DNA of 64,000 nt. Source: Solen grandis (Eukaryota > Mollusca > Bivalvia > Adapedonta > Solenidae). The stretch lies in assembly GCA_021229015.1 (NCBI GenBank), contig CM037784.1:66801223-66865222 (forward strand). The letters run 5' to 3'. This document shows positions 43,715 to 58,700 of this stretch, one piece after another (the stretch's first letter is position 1; the number at the start of each line of letters is the position of its first letter). The notes beneath the pieces are model-generated. The model ran no database searches. It was not told the DNA's origin and was given only the letters and a program-made list of their open reading frames with translations. Position numbers and translations under genes: made by a program.

Positions 43715-46700
43715 ATATAATCTGCAATATAAAATATATTAAATTCACGTTATTAGATGCCGGAAAGAGAGAAATATTGGAGGTTTAAGTCCGTGTAAAT
43801 TCCCGCTTTGAGCTCCGCATACGAGTTGGCTTTCAGTCGATATTTGGCAAAATTCGCAGGGAGTTAGTACAGACGCCGTAGGACTCGGTGAAACAGCTGC
43901 CTAGTTCTCACCCAGCTAGTAAAATAGTCCTTACGGGCACTGCAAAGGTACTGAGAAATAGCTCGTACGGGTTTCTTACGACTCAGATATGGTATACTAA
44001 GTTGCAAAAGAAAGTGTGCACTACGTCTTACTTTAATTCAAATGTTTCGCTTTTATCATAAATATTGTAAACAGTCCCCTAAATCTGAAAATTTTTTAAA
44101 TAAACTATTTATATCATATTGGTCAAACAAGGGTATGAAACATACAATTTCGACCCCTACATTAAAACGTCATGTTGTATTGTATCTAATCATGAATAAC
44201 CATCAGAAAGTATAAGTTACAATTTTCCTGAACGTTTGTATGAACACCTCTTAACCCTTTCCCTCATAGAGGATACCATGAAAAGACCTATGCGAACAGC
44301 ATAAAACCAGATCAGCCTGCGAGTAACTCGCAGGCTGATCAGGTTTTATGCTGTTCGCTACTCCTCAGTGGTCTGGTAATGAGGATTTTACAATTAAATT
44401 TGGTAAGGATTGAGTTTGGCTTTCTGCAGATCAGGCTTTATGTGGTACCTAATGAGTGCGTCAAAATGAGTCTATATGAGGGAAAGGGTTAATTAAACTT
44501 GTACGAACAAGTTTAGTCATCAATTTATCAAGCATAAAATGTTAAAATGAACCACGAAAAAAAATAAATAAGAAAAACACTGCCCAGTTTTATTAACTTT
44601 TCTGATATTAAATTCGATTCTATGCATCATTTCAGTTGACAATTGCATATGAACATTCATTTTTGTTTTGAAAATTTATCTGCATCATTTATTACAAAAC
44701 GGATCTAATAATAATTCTATAATCCAAACACGAACATAAATGAGCTGTTACTAACGATATGCTCATTACACCGATTCGACTAAAGCATGAAGCTATATTG
44801 GATTTTTTTTCATTTTATGCCCCACTTATTCTCATTTCATCAGTTATGCGCTTTCTATAATTTGGTATAATAACATACGCAATGCTAATACATTAGCAAT
44901 TTTTAAAACGTAAAGACGTATTGATAATATATATTAAATAAAAAAAACATTCATGTCTTTAAATGTACCTTGCGGTAGAGGTCGGAGTTCTACCCGGATG
45001 CCTCAGTGCATTAGGGGCCTTCCTCTAGCTGGACGGCGCTATATATGACTGAAATACTGCCGTAGCGACGGTAAATTAAAATCAAAGCGCACAATGCGCT
45101 GAGAGACGGCGACGGGATTAACATTCTAAACCCAGTGTTTCTGAAGTTATTGAAGCAGTCACATGACGACAAAAACTCCATCCGCTGTTGCTACAGAAGT
45201 TCTGTTTGTAACATAATAATCCGGAGTAAAGGTCATGAACCTTTCATTCATAAAGAGCTGCATACCTAAGTAGGTCATTCTCTTTCTCTAGTGTTAGCGA
45301 ATTCTATCTGTTGTTTTGTATGTGTAGAAATTGACCAGGCATTTGATTATTTAAGATACTAGAATGTTTGCCTATCTATTTCAAAGTTAAGAAATGCCCT
45401 GGGAGGAACCTAACTCGCCATCATGCAAAATATTGTGTGGACTACTTTAGGTCAATTACATACATACGGAGCACTACTTTTTCTTTTTACAGGAGTCGAT
45501 CTTCATGTTCGTAAGATGGGTTGCTGTTCTGGTTAAGAAATGTCACGGATATTTTTTTCACGCTTAAAATTGATGCTTCCAGTGCAAAATAATGGCAAAA
45601 GAAAACATGTTAACAAACAATAACACACTAAAAGCGGTTACGGTAATGATTTAAACGTCTATGTAACATATTCCATTCGTATTCGTTAGTGCAGAATCGC
45701 ATTGCATGGATCCGCACTAAGCGCGGAGAGGTACAGTTAAAATGTTGTGGAAAATATGAAAAATTAGCAAGGCCTGATTTCGTTCTTCAGCATTAGACGG
45801 CGATAAAATGTACAATGTACAAGGAGTCTCAAATTTAGAAATAAAGTGAGGTACTAATAATTAAAACAAAATATGAGTACCGGTTATTTTGAACAGTATT
45901 TTTACATTTTTTTTTAAATTCAATCACATTTCCTTCAGTGGAGAGACATCTTGGCTAATTTAGTATGGGTCAAGACGCTGTTAAAAGTTTAAAAGGTCCT
46001 CAAGTGACAAGAGTCCGATACCATTGTGTGATTACGTTTTAAACTATTTCGCCTCGCCAAAATCATTGATATCACCATTGAATAATCGTATAATAATAAA
46101 AATTGTATATCTCTTCAAAAATATCCACGGATAATAGGATGTGTTGAGGGTGTGTTTTAATTTTTTTTTTCGGTGGGGTGTTTAACCACCAACCAAACGC
46201 TGAAATCCAATATGCGTTTCTATATCCTCGTTAGGTTACCATGTTACCGGACTTTGTGGCAGTATGTAAACACACACGGGCGCACGCATATGTGCATAAC
46301 ATATTTTTTATCTTTCATTTTCATTTTGTATCACCTGTTGTAAGCAGAGGTAACTTTCCGTCTTTTCCGTTGTCTGTCTGTCCGTCACACTTTTTTTCCG
46401 CCAACCTTCAGCAGGTGATACATGTGTTCCAAAGAACACTCTTGTTTATTAACTAATGTAATTATGTAAGTTCGCTATATTCAATATATGTGGATCCCCA
46501 TTTTGAACAATTATGAGAAATAATTTTATGTAAAATACATGCCTCAATAGATGCTGTTAAACCAAACATTATTTCCCTTTGCATCAGCATGTTATCAGTC
46601 TGATGAGCATGATCTGAAACTCCTTGAATACCTGGAATGGCGATGTATTGAAACAAGCCTTTCGGTTGCTACTCACAGAAGCGCGCTTTGTTAGTGCGTA

Positions 46701-49700
46701 TCTACAGACGCGCTTATCCTTTAGCGTACTTGATCTGCAATTTCAAAAGCAGTGAAGTAAAGCACACAAACAAAAGTGTTTTTATTGGGTCTCCAAGGAT
46801 AATCAGGGAAATGCATTAGTAACACCGCGGAGAGACCAAGGGGGACATCGTGTTAAAGTTGTAGGCTTTTAATCATAATCTAATGCTTTTTCCTCATTTT
46901 GTATTGCAAAAGGAGACTGTATCAGAAAGCACTCGTCTGCGCCATTTCCGGAACTTTAAGGGTTAGGTCTGGATTGAAATAATATTGTGTCAATATTTGT
47001 GATTTTTATTGAATCGGTTTTAGAAAAATAGCCACCGTTGACGCCCATTTCTTTCACGTAATGTACGTAAGCAAAGTGATAATAATGAAAAACTTATTCA
47101 AAAAGAAAATAAAACGATTCCTTTCAAAGTAAATATTACATGCGAATGCCAATAATAAATCAATCAAAATGTTTCAGTTTTTGTTGTTGTTTCCTATCGT
47201 TTCGTCAATCATAAACCTGCGCTAATGTATTTTTGATTTCCTGTTGTTTACCTCTTGGTTAACAAGCTTTGCTTTTTAGTCTCTATATAAAGGAAGACCC
47301 ACCTAGCAACATGTTTGTGAATCAACAATCAACGATAACAACAAGAACAGAATTTTTGTCCATTGAACAAAAATACGTAAAATGTCTCTAACCTCCAAAA
47401 TATTTCATTTATATCCAACGTTTATTATTTTATCAAGCTTAGAGGTAGTTTTCGATATTTAAAATAAAACCATATCGCTATGAGCCAGGCTTGTTCAGGG
47501 TATCAAAAAGGACTTGTATGTCTACACAGGATTCTCTCCCCTTGTAGAAAAACGTATTTCTCTATCGCACGCACGATTTAATTTTTAAAACGAGGTTTCT
47601 CGCACCAACAGAAACGAATGCTATAAATACCCTGAGATTAAACAGTATAACTGAAATACAATAAAAACCTTTGACGCAAGCGTCAAAGAATCGGACCGAA
47701 TGACTATTGTGTTAACGAGAATCTTCTACGTCACATCCGTTTCGATGCTCTACTGGTACTGGTCCCTGTAAATGACGTTCATACCTATAGGTTTTCGTAC
47801 AGGCTGCTGAAGGTGATTTCAGCATAATAATAGCACTAAATCAAAGAAAGTTACAAATAATAAGCAAAAATTCTAAATTAATTATGTGATGTAATATATG
47901 TTCCAAAAGTCAAATGTTAGTATAATTGTTAGCAGAAGAAGTGTAAGTACTCGTGTATACTTGATTTTGTGTAACACTCCGGAGATAAAACATAAAAAGT
48001 TAAACTAAATTTAAAATATCGAAAAATATAATGACACCTGTTCTAATCATTATCATAAACAATTTCAAGATACTCGTATCTTATTTATTTTCATTTACAC
48101 AATTATATCATGTTAACAAAGGCACAGAGAATCGCCTAACACTGTTCACCAATTAAAAACCGTATCAGGAACTGTGCCGGCTCTTGCCGGCCTGGAGTTA
48201 CATTCATTTCTGTGCATATTCCGCATATCTAACTAGTTATTCTTACTTTATTTTCCAAAATAAAAAAATTAAAAAATCGAATATATTTACCACTTGCTGT
48301 TATAGATACAATCGTTTGAATATATGTACGAGTACCAACTAATTGACATCTAAAATAATTAATGACCATGCTAGTTTGTTTGTATTTTTATAATTTTACA
48401 TCTGTACATTTTCAATTAGGGAGGCGTTATTCAAATTCAGCAACTATGATACTATGATATTTTCTTCTTTCATGTACATTGTGAAAATCTTCTGTGAATT
48501 AAGAAAAATTCTAACCACAAATTACGATTTTTTGTTCCCCTCCTAATGACCAAAATGACCTTATGATGGAAATGGTTTGGGATTAAAGCAATTAAATAGC
48601 AAATCACAAAATACAATTTATATCCAATGGCAAAAAATGACTTTATTTTATTAAAGAATGGTTACATGTATTTGGTAAGTAATTGCAAATAAATGGGACT
48701 ATAGCCACTGATTTGAAAGATAATCTTTGAAATAGAACTTGAGGGCAGAACCAGCAGTATTTTTCAGCCGTTGGCCTTTCCATTTCACCGCGACTTACTG
48801 GTTTGTCCAATGACCTGATATTTTGTGGTTTCTGATGATTGAAATGAAACAAATTTCTTATTGCATCAGGCTGAAAATTATGAGCTAAGAGGGTTGTGAT
48901 ATCACATATGCACAGGAGGTTTCTTAGAGCGTCTTTTTTGATGAGTGTTTATTTTTATTATTTATTTGCAGTTCGTTATAATTGTCAGATACGAATGACC
49001 GGTACTTCCTGTTCCGGTCACGTGATATGTACTACAAACACAATTTTGCTTTGAAATTGTATATCTTAATTCATAATATGCGACAGCGCATGATTCGTTA
49101 TCACAAAAATGGTGGAGAACATGAAAGGATTATATTCCAGTTATTCCATCGATATCGCAAAATATAATAATGAGAAGGTTTCGCTTCCATCAGCGTATGC
49201 TATTTTTCGTACTAATTGCAAACAAATATGTCCGGCTATCTTCAACATCTACGAATAATTCAGTATTACCGTATTCGGTTACTTCCGTCTAAACATAGGA
49301 ACAGCAATTATTTAAATTCCGATATTGAACAGATCTTGTCAAAAATTGTATAGAGAGTGAAATGTTTACATTTGTAACGCCTAGATCCGGTTATTAAAGA
49401 AGGACAAACATAGAACACTTTGGGTCAATGGTCAAACTCTGTAATTGTAAGGCAATGATTAGCGATGTTTATGTATTGCAGTTTGTTTATCTGAATTTGT
49501 GTGTGTGTTGCATAACGGTATTGAATGGCCATTAAACTTGATTATTTCTTCGATCCGATTTTTTTCTCAATTTTGTCTGTGATAAAGCTTCATTCGTTAA
49601 TTGTTTTTTTATTGTGTGTGTGTGTGTGTTTCGATTTCAGTGCCTTTTTCACAGTTTTTTTCCCCATTAATTCTTTGTTATTACAACAGAATATATAAAC

Positions 49701-52700
49701 TATACAAAACCGTTTCCCGTGGCCGTGTTGCTTGGTGGTTCCAGGACTGGTTGGTCAGGATAATTCAACTGGGTGACGTGGCGTTATGCCACATGTCTAC
49801 GGCGTGATACTGCAGTGTGGCAGCGCTATATCTGTCACAAGTAGACATCGTCTCCATAAAACCGAAAAAACATGACGCCAAAACAGATATATCCCCGCCC
49901 CGGATGTTTGTCGGAGGTTGTTGAATTGAAAGTAAGGTGCACGTGCATTTGTTTGTTGGAGGTTTACACAGCTTTCCACTAGTTAAACCGATATGTATAT
50001 TCATTTTGGCGCCATGTTCATACTCTTGGCGGGACTTAACCCTTTCCCTCATAGAGGAAACCACGAAAAGACCTATGCGAACAACAACAATAACTCGCAG
50101 GCTGATCAGGTTTTATGCTGTTCGCTGCTCCTCAGTGGTCTTGAAATGATAATTTTGTAATTAAATTTGGCAAGGTTTGAGTTTGGCTTTCTGCAGATCA
50201 GGCTTTATGTGGTACCTATGTGGTTTATGTGGTACCTATTGAGCGCGTCAAAATGAGTCTATATGAGGGAAAGGGTTAAACCCAACGAAAAAAAATACAA
50301 CTAGTTATGTTCGAGAAAGACAATAAAACACTTATCCATCAGTGGTTAAAATCTATAGTTTAGACTCAGACTAAGGAGATTTCTAAGATATTTTCTTAAA
50401 TAATACAACCTTGAATTAAAGTCCTTTATCATTTCTGTCTCTAATTCATTCAAAGAACTAGTTTTAACACTGCTATGAGACTTGCAGTGAGTCTGAATCT
50501 ATTGTATAAATTTAGAAAACTGATGACTTTGTGCTCTAGCCCCATATTCTCAAAATACTTGAGTGCAATCTCAGGCTTATACTCAAATTTCTGCTCATCT
50601 TTGAGTCTAAGCCTGAGTATCATACTTGAACAGTGTTCGTGCATTCGTTTAATTGTACCGATCAACTGCTTTGAAGCAACTGCGCATTATCAAACCAAAC
50701 TTAATGTCAACGGGCATTAAAATAACAAATCTGTGTATGTTAGAGAATTTCATACACAAATGAGACAAAAGATGTATAAAAAGTATATAAAGGCATCCTA
50801 TTATACGGACAAAAAATCCCTTTGTAAGATAATTATTGCTCAAATTCAGTCAACTGTATTGCTGGTAATTTGCAACACATGGTTTAATGAATCAAGGACA
50901 TATTGTTTTCCTAAAATAACTCAATATTATCTGATTTCCGATTTAAACTACTTCAATACTTCTCTAATATCTCTCTGTCGACATCATGTTCTGTTAAATT
51001 ATTTTACTATTTCCTGTTTATTTCCGACCATTCATTGTACTTAAAAATACACACACAAAAAAAAAAAAAACAAAAAAAAAAAACGAATTGACTTACAATA
51101 AATCACAAATAACAATAAGCTGTTGTATTCAGTGCCAATGATGGCTGTTATCTATAAATGCTACTTCGACATTTGAATACCTTTTATATGCTTGTTATGC
51201 AATAAACACACATTCAACAATGACAATTAAACAAAAGCTAGTTTAAATATTAGCGTTATATTGTTATGTCCAAACAAGTTGAACTTGTCTATTTGAGTTT
51301 ATCAATAGCTAAACAAAGCAATTTCGAGGACAACTCTTATTAGTCTATTGATGATAATTAATCTACTTGACTGAGATTACATGATTCCAAATTAGCAAGA
51401 ATTAAAGGTATAAATACACCTCATACGTCAATACCGTGACAAAACATTTCGATACCACTCATGAACACCCATCAACTTAATCAGTAAAATTATTTCTCCT
51501 CTACTGATTGACTCTCCAATTTCGAAGTAGTAAAGCTACGACTGGTGTTGAGCAGATTGTCGGTACTGTTGTTCACTTTGACATGTTTAAGCCTACCAAA
51601 AGTTCCTTCCAGGGCATTTCTAAACTATGAAGTATGAAGTGAAAGCTGTTTTTCAGCATCTGAATGTGGAAGGTATAACTTTAGAGTACGAAGTATTGGT
51701 TTACTATGGTTGGACATTTCCCCCAAGTCAAAACTTTCTTAAGTTCATTTTTTTTCTTTGTTTAGCACAGGACCTGAAGCAATATTTTCAAGGTCTGTTT
51801 TAGGGCTAAGTTCAATTTAGGATAGCACCGTGTTTTCTTTATCGGGACAACACGAAACCGTAATTTAAACCTACTCGTACCTGCTAGACTGATACCCAGT
51901 ATTCGCCACTGATTCTATTCTATTCGCAGTAGACTAAACACTACGTCATCAAAGAAAACAAGAAATATCTTTAAAAAGATACTCGGCCGTGGTAACCAGC
52001 ATGATGATTAGTGTCTGAATGGTTTAACATGTAATATATTTTGTTGTTGGTTTAATAGTTGTGTAATTCCTGTGTCAGTGCACCACGGATCCAAATAATT
52101 TGTACAATCTTAGTAGATACTTAAAGCCTTAAAACATCTGTGCATTAGACTTCGTTTCGCGGGCTACAAAACGAAAGTGGGTGTTACGTTTCTGTTAAAT
52201 ATAGGATCTGTCAGGGTCGAACAATCAATTCCGAAATCTATGTATTTCCTATTTTTTAGCGTTCAACTCTTTCAGATTACCTTAAAAAGGTGCAGTGTAT
52301 TATTATTCGGGACAAATCGTTCGCAGGGGAAGAGAACTTCAACTTTTAAAACAAACAGAGATCTAAAGAACTCGTTTCCGCAACTCCTTTCTTTTCTTTT
52401 GACTAATTTTACAATGACCAGTGGGAATTTAGCAAAGTATATAATAACTAATGAAAAGCCTAATTTTATTCCGCTTCATTACTGCGTGTTTCACAGAAAG
52501 TCAGGGTGAAAATAAACGACCTAACGGCCGAAAAAGCTAAAATGGCCGATATAATGGCTGACTTTGATATCACGTGACTTTAGACTGGGCCCCGTCTCAT
52601 CATGCTAATCTTATATCCGGCAAGTAGCGAGGAACGACTTTACATAGTTCCCACATCAGTGAATTTCACTACCTACTCTTGGCGGCCATTTTTAAAGGTT

Positions 52701-55700
52701 AATTCAGGGGATTTTTATATGAATGACGTAGAAGCAGAATTTTCACTTTCTTATTATTTCGTGTGTTTTTTTCTGCTCCAAATATCAAAATGTACACACC
52801 ATAAGAAAGCTCTTCAAATTCATATTTTTAGGATGAAATATTTTAATATATATGGATGCACAAAAAATAAATGCACAGTAAAGAAAAAAAAGTATGGGTT
52901 CATCCTTAAACAAATTTAACAAAGTAACATTTTTGGTTATAAAATTATTACCAATGAATTTATCAAAATATCATTTTTATATTTAATATTTAAAATGATT
53001 AATTAAAACTGATCAATTTGACGTAAATTTCAGTAACATTGACTGAAAAATAAAAGCACCATTATGATTTAAAAAAACAGCAAGTATTCTCAACTTTCGG
53101 CTGCATAAACTTATACCTTTAAAGATGGCTGCCAAAAAGAGTCCTATCAGTGCCTATGACATCACACGGGAACTATGTATATAGATAGTTAGATAGGAAC
53201 AACAACAGAAAAATAAGGTGATTTCTGAAGTAGCCTGATAACTTCTTCGGCTTAGGTTTTGAGTAAGGTATCTTTTAGGATTGGCTTATTCAGCACATGT
53301 GCTGGGGTTAAAATCATGATATATATATAGATTTATATATACTATGTTTGTGTAATAACTTATTTGACCATGGTGATGTCGCATAACTATTTCGATGCTA
53401 TCTTGATTATTGCTGTCCCTTCAATTTTACACCAGAAAAAAATCTTCACTGTTATGGGGGATACTATCACTGAAGATTGAAGAGATAGTACTTTGGCACC
53501 AAGTTTCGAATGAAATTAAAGTTCTATGCTGTCAGTAGATAACAACGGATAATGGCTTATTTAGCACTTGGTGCTTGGGTTGAAGACTTTGTATGAATTT
53601 ATCCCAGAGTACCTTCAGAGAAAATTCATACCTGAAGTAAGTTTAATATTGCTCAATGTCAAGTGTGTTTGATATTGCTTCATGATATGCAGTGTGATTA
53701 AAACATTGCTTGAAGCATGAAGTTCAGCCCGGATTGTCTTTAGCTTGGAGAACGTTTATTAGTTCTTGCTTCGATTCAAAGTTTCGGGCAGTCTTCGCTG
53801 ATTATAACTGCGCCAGGGTATAGCTCATAACTTGGTTACAAATACATTGTAGTTGGAAACATTTGTCCACTTTCGGAGTTATTGTTGTTGAACGTGGTCA
53901 GTGGTCTGTGCCAGGTCGATGTCAGCAGTGCTTCAGGTTCTGTGCCTGAAACAATTTTATAATGTTGTTGGTTATTTTGCTTAACATTCAATACTGTGAA
54001 AACATGGATTTTCGTGGGACACTAATTTTTGTCGATTTTGTGGAGGGTTGTATCCACGAATAGTAATCCCCACGAAAATTTGTCTCTTATATAGACCTTA
54101 AGTTTTCTAGAACGTAGATCCACGAATAAATGTACCCACGAAATCTCAACGAAATCAACGAAATTGAATGTCAACGAAAATTAATGATAGCACAGTGGTG
54201 TTTTTTTTATGTACTAGCATTGCTTGAGGAGTAAATAAATTGTATTGTTTTACAATATATATGCAAACTAAATTATGTGTTACCAATTTCTTGCTTTCAA
54301 ACAATACTGCAAGACAGGACGAAACTAAACTATCCCGACTGTTTTTTTCTTTTTCTTTTCTTAAATAATACTTGTACAGTTTTTTCCCCCTTTAAAGATG
54401 GCGAACTAGTAGACTAAGGAAAGCTTTATTTTATCGTCTGCTTTGTTTGTAACAATGTTTGCAAACAAATCCAAGGTTATAATATTTACTAATCGTATTG
54501 ATTATGATTTTGAATTACCCAGTGAGTCATATAACATTACATAGTATTGATATTTAAGAAAGAGTCAGTCGAATTACTTTTTTTCTCGTTCGCCCTACAC
54601 GGTCAGTCAAGTCACAAAAATGAACTTCATGGTCATCCTCAGACCATCCAGGACACCATACAGATTTAAGTTCAGTGGGGTGTCTGACGGCCATGTTGCT
54701 GTTCTCCCCTGGTCAAACCGTTTGCATCTTTAGTAGGTGTGCTCTGATATGTCATTTTTCACCACATGGACAGAGTGGTGATAGTACCAGCTTATACTTC
54801 CTGTACAGAGTAGTGACGGTACCAGCTTGTACTTCCTGTACAGAGTAGTGACGGTACCAGCTTGTACTTCCTGTACAGAGTAGTGACGGTACCAGCTTGT
54901 ACTTCCTGTACAGAGTAGTGATAGTACCAGCTTGTACTTCCTGTACATAGTAGTGACGGTACCAGCTACTTCATGTACAAGTGTAAATTCAGTCTGTTGT
55001 GACCTGACGTCGAATTACTTTTGAGAATGTTTTAAAGGTGAAAAACAATCGACGCCTACTTATATGGATTAACAAGCTTAATTCCTTTTATAGTATAGCA
55101 ATTTATAAAGACATACGAGAAATCTGTCAAAAATCCTTCAAAGATAATTTTTAATTCCTACTTCGATATTTTAAAATATTTGAATCAAAAATATTTCCTG
55201 GACGAAATGTAATCTTTCTTGAATACGGACACAGAACATTTATAACATTAAATGGTTAACAGCAACTCTCAAGCAAGAAACGGAAAGCTCTTTTCCTGAC
55301 AGCGTAAGCAATGTCGATTGAAGATGAAAATAACCATTCTTATGAAACAGTGGTTAAAGAAAACAGAACAACCGCTAAAATTAATAATTTGAATTAAGGA
55401 AATCATCCATTATTAAATTATGATCATGATCCTTCAAATGCTTAAAAAGACAGCAGTGTAGATGCAAGCATCCATTGACTTGCTCAAAGTCTATAACAGC
55501 TTGCATTTACTATAAATAAACTACTAAATAATGATAAAGAAGATAACTTGTAATTTATGCAGCTTATGTATAACAAACTTATAATATACAAAATAATGAA
55601 TATAACTTTCATGCGTTGCATCATATTTATTGAATTTTTTCCTTTCGTCTTCATTGTTTTTAAATATTTCCACGATAATGCAATAATTTAATACAGTTTT

Positions 55701-58700
55701 TTATATATGTAAATTGATTCTATCATTTAAATATCTGATTAGTTATATTATTCGAATGTCTTGTTTCAAATAGCAAAGCAGTAGTAGATAAGATAGGGTT
55801 ATAGAATATTGCAAAGAATCATTTTAAAGATCAACCTAGCATTCTCTTGTTATACTGACAAAAACAACAACATACTTTTTATTTCCAATACAAACAAAAC
55901 ATTACATTTTTTGTTATATTATATATATACGTTATACATATATGTACGTAAATCGAAAGGCCGCTCGTGCGCGTGCAAAAGGGAGCATAAACGTGCCTGT
56001 ATAGTGTAGTGGTAACGCGCTTCGCTTCTCGCCAATGCGTCATGGGTTCGAATCCTGGTTGCGTTCGTGAAAGGGTGCAGTGGTCGCCCGTCCAGACACT
56101 TGGGTTTCCTCCGGGTTCCCCGGTTTTTGTCCCACAATAATGACCACATACGCCGCCACAAGAGCCATCGAGAGTGATTAACACATGTTTTTAGAGCTTG
56201 TTTCGTAATCGATGTAAAATAATGTTAAAACTTAAACTTTAAACTTCCAATTTATGATTTTTTTATTATGTATTTTTAAAGGGGACATAAATTTGGTAAA
56301 ATTGGACGAAGAGTTATAGCCCTTTAGGAGAATGTAGCCCTTATGGAGAATGTAACCCTTGTGAAATTGAACAAGTATATAAAGTTAAATAGTCTATAAG
56401 TTATGACCAAAGTTACAGTTTTTCACGACGAGACGACCACGCAGCCAACGACGACGTTACCAGAGTGACGACAATGCCTCGACTTTTTCTTTCTGTGAAA
56501 AAGAGCTGAGTTAGTCAAAAAAAATGTTAAATAGGAATAACATTTTGACACACAAAAAGCTGAATTATCAGTAAAATATATTTTGTCTTTGTTATCCCAA
56601 AACCCAGAAAAAGGAAGAAGCTTTGTTGCTCACATTTAGTGTACAATGTAAAATTTCCTCTCTTCCATCATTCAATATTACTTAACTTTGTATTATCACA
56701 AGATGCTAAATTGTGGATATTTTTTGGTTAATTGTTTTTTTACCATATACCAAGAGGTACATATCTGGCTAATTGCATTACTGCATCAGACAAATACAGT
56801 GTATAATTCCAACGGCAATTTTGTTGTTACCTGACATCTTATTGAAGATGATCAACGCAAATGTCGGGGATAATAATTCTTGTTGTTATGCTTCATACAT
56901 TCCGAACAAATAGTAAAAGTGTCTGCATTCGACAACTAAATCGTGTATTTTTTTTTATATAATCACGTGATAAAGAGATCACAGAATGTTGGTAACTCAA
57001 GATTTTCTACATTGCACGCACTTCAAACATCTCTCTCACTTCACTCTCTCATGCATCTTTTACGTAGCGTTCAATGTCTGCTTTATCTACCGCAGACAAC
57101 GCATGGTGATACTTTATTTTAAAAAATAAATATTCTAATGCATGTTTGCAGGTGTATACGGGTTGACGGACATCTCGGGACTGTACGATCAACTGTTCTC
57201 CAACTACAGTGCGGAGGTGCTACCTAAGTGTAACAATTCTGCCGCAGTGCAGGTCCAGATAGGACTCGCCCTCCGACAGATTATTGACCTTGTAAGTCTG
57301 GCCTGTAGCCACGCCCCATTTTTTGGGCCGCCAGGCCCTGTGTTCTTAAAAATCATATCGTATGATCTTAAGCATTTAATTGAGTATTGTGTTTGAAAAC
57401 TAGACGTAATGACCAAATGTATGATTTCGCTCAAAACTTGTTATTCTTGTATATTGATCAAATACAATACTCTTACCATTTCTGGAAAGAAATTTCAACC
57501 GGACTTACTGAATATCATCACCTGAATGAAGACTTCTTTTTAAGACGTCTTTTTTAGCAAAGCAAAATATCAAGTAGGAACGTTAGGCAGTCACCCTACA
57601 GAACTAATGTTAAAAGCTAAAGCTAACAGACAATTAACAACGTTATGCAATTGCAATAGGACCGCATAATTTGGCTGTGTACAGCCGAACTACAATTAAA
57701 TGTGCTTAAATCATATATTTTTTAGAAAATTCTTTTTTTTTACGTTGTGATTTTGTCGTTTTTGTTTTGTTGTTGTTGTTGTTGTTGTTTTTCTTTTGTT
57801 GTTTTTGCGTGCCCATCCCTACTCCACTTTATACCGAAAGAGGGAATTAATGGCGCAACAATAAAAAGACTCAATTTCATAAATATTTTAATTAGGTATA
57901 TTCCAATGAAATTTGGATCCGCTTCCTAAAATATACGGTGCTAGTGCCAGTTGCCTAACGATGAAATAGTGGGGTGCGGTATAGCATTATAGACGGAAAG
58001 ACAATGAAAACAACTTTCCATCATTGAATAGTAATGGTCATGGTGTTTGAAATAAAATAACATTCAATTACTGATTACGAATGTAAATCATGACGGTTAT
58101 ACTAGTGATCTGAAATAAAAGGCAAATTTGTTTCCGTTTTCGAATCTCATGTGACATTATGATAAATGAGATGTCCTTATTCTGACAGACACTGAATGGT
58201 TTGTTTGCAATATTGATAATTATATTGTCTCTCCCATTCATTTTCAAACTATTCATTTGAAAGCAAATTAATTGGCATGTGAAAATACTCAGATAATAAA
58301 AAATAAAATTATATGGATGTGTATTTTTTTTTTCGCGAGGACGTATTTTCTTTCAAGCCTTGCTATAGAAAACGATTTTTCTTTGACCGTAATTATTTAT
58401 TTGTAAAGAGTCATCATTTGCCACAGCCACAAGTCATATATTCATTGGGACTTGTGATTTCATTGAAGAAGCCCTTGTCTTTCTCGTAACATTTCGGACA
58501 CTGCCATTAACAGAAAGCCGTGATTATCCTTTATGAACACGTCATACGCGGGTTTGTTTCCCAAAGTTCATTGTGGGAAGGAACAAACAACCAATCAAAA
58601 ATTGATAACTTGTTATCTTTTAAACCTTTAGTCCATTCCAATGACTTGGTTATTATACTGGGGCCAAGACTTGAACAAAATCAGTTGGTGGTTAAGCAAC

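Larger units (their letters stand above)
40297..44250. other. nAChR-like intron 1, left part: no gene seen
   Basis: Very AT-rich. Near 42690 'ggttcgaaaccc' (box B-like) and near 42730 'ggtggctgagtggtagac' (box A-like) occur in the wrong order for one tRNA and may be two SINE pieces. No exon with domain support was found. Confidence 0.4.

Noticed and set aside
52177..52919. Two frames of 105-110 codons
   Set aside because: No recognisable domain, skewed composition, inside the nAChR-like intron; chance frames.
54730..54948. 72-codon minus frame with YRKYKLV-type repeats
   Set aside because: Period of 35 is not a multiple of three, so the peptide changes frame every unit; not protein-like selection.
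55995..56068. Functional tRNA gene
   Set aside because: Box A and box B are present but the cloverleaf is not convincing by eye, and it continues into a SINE body.
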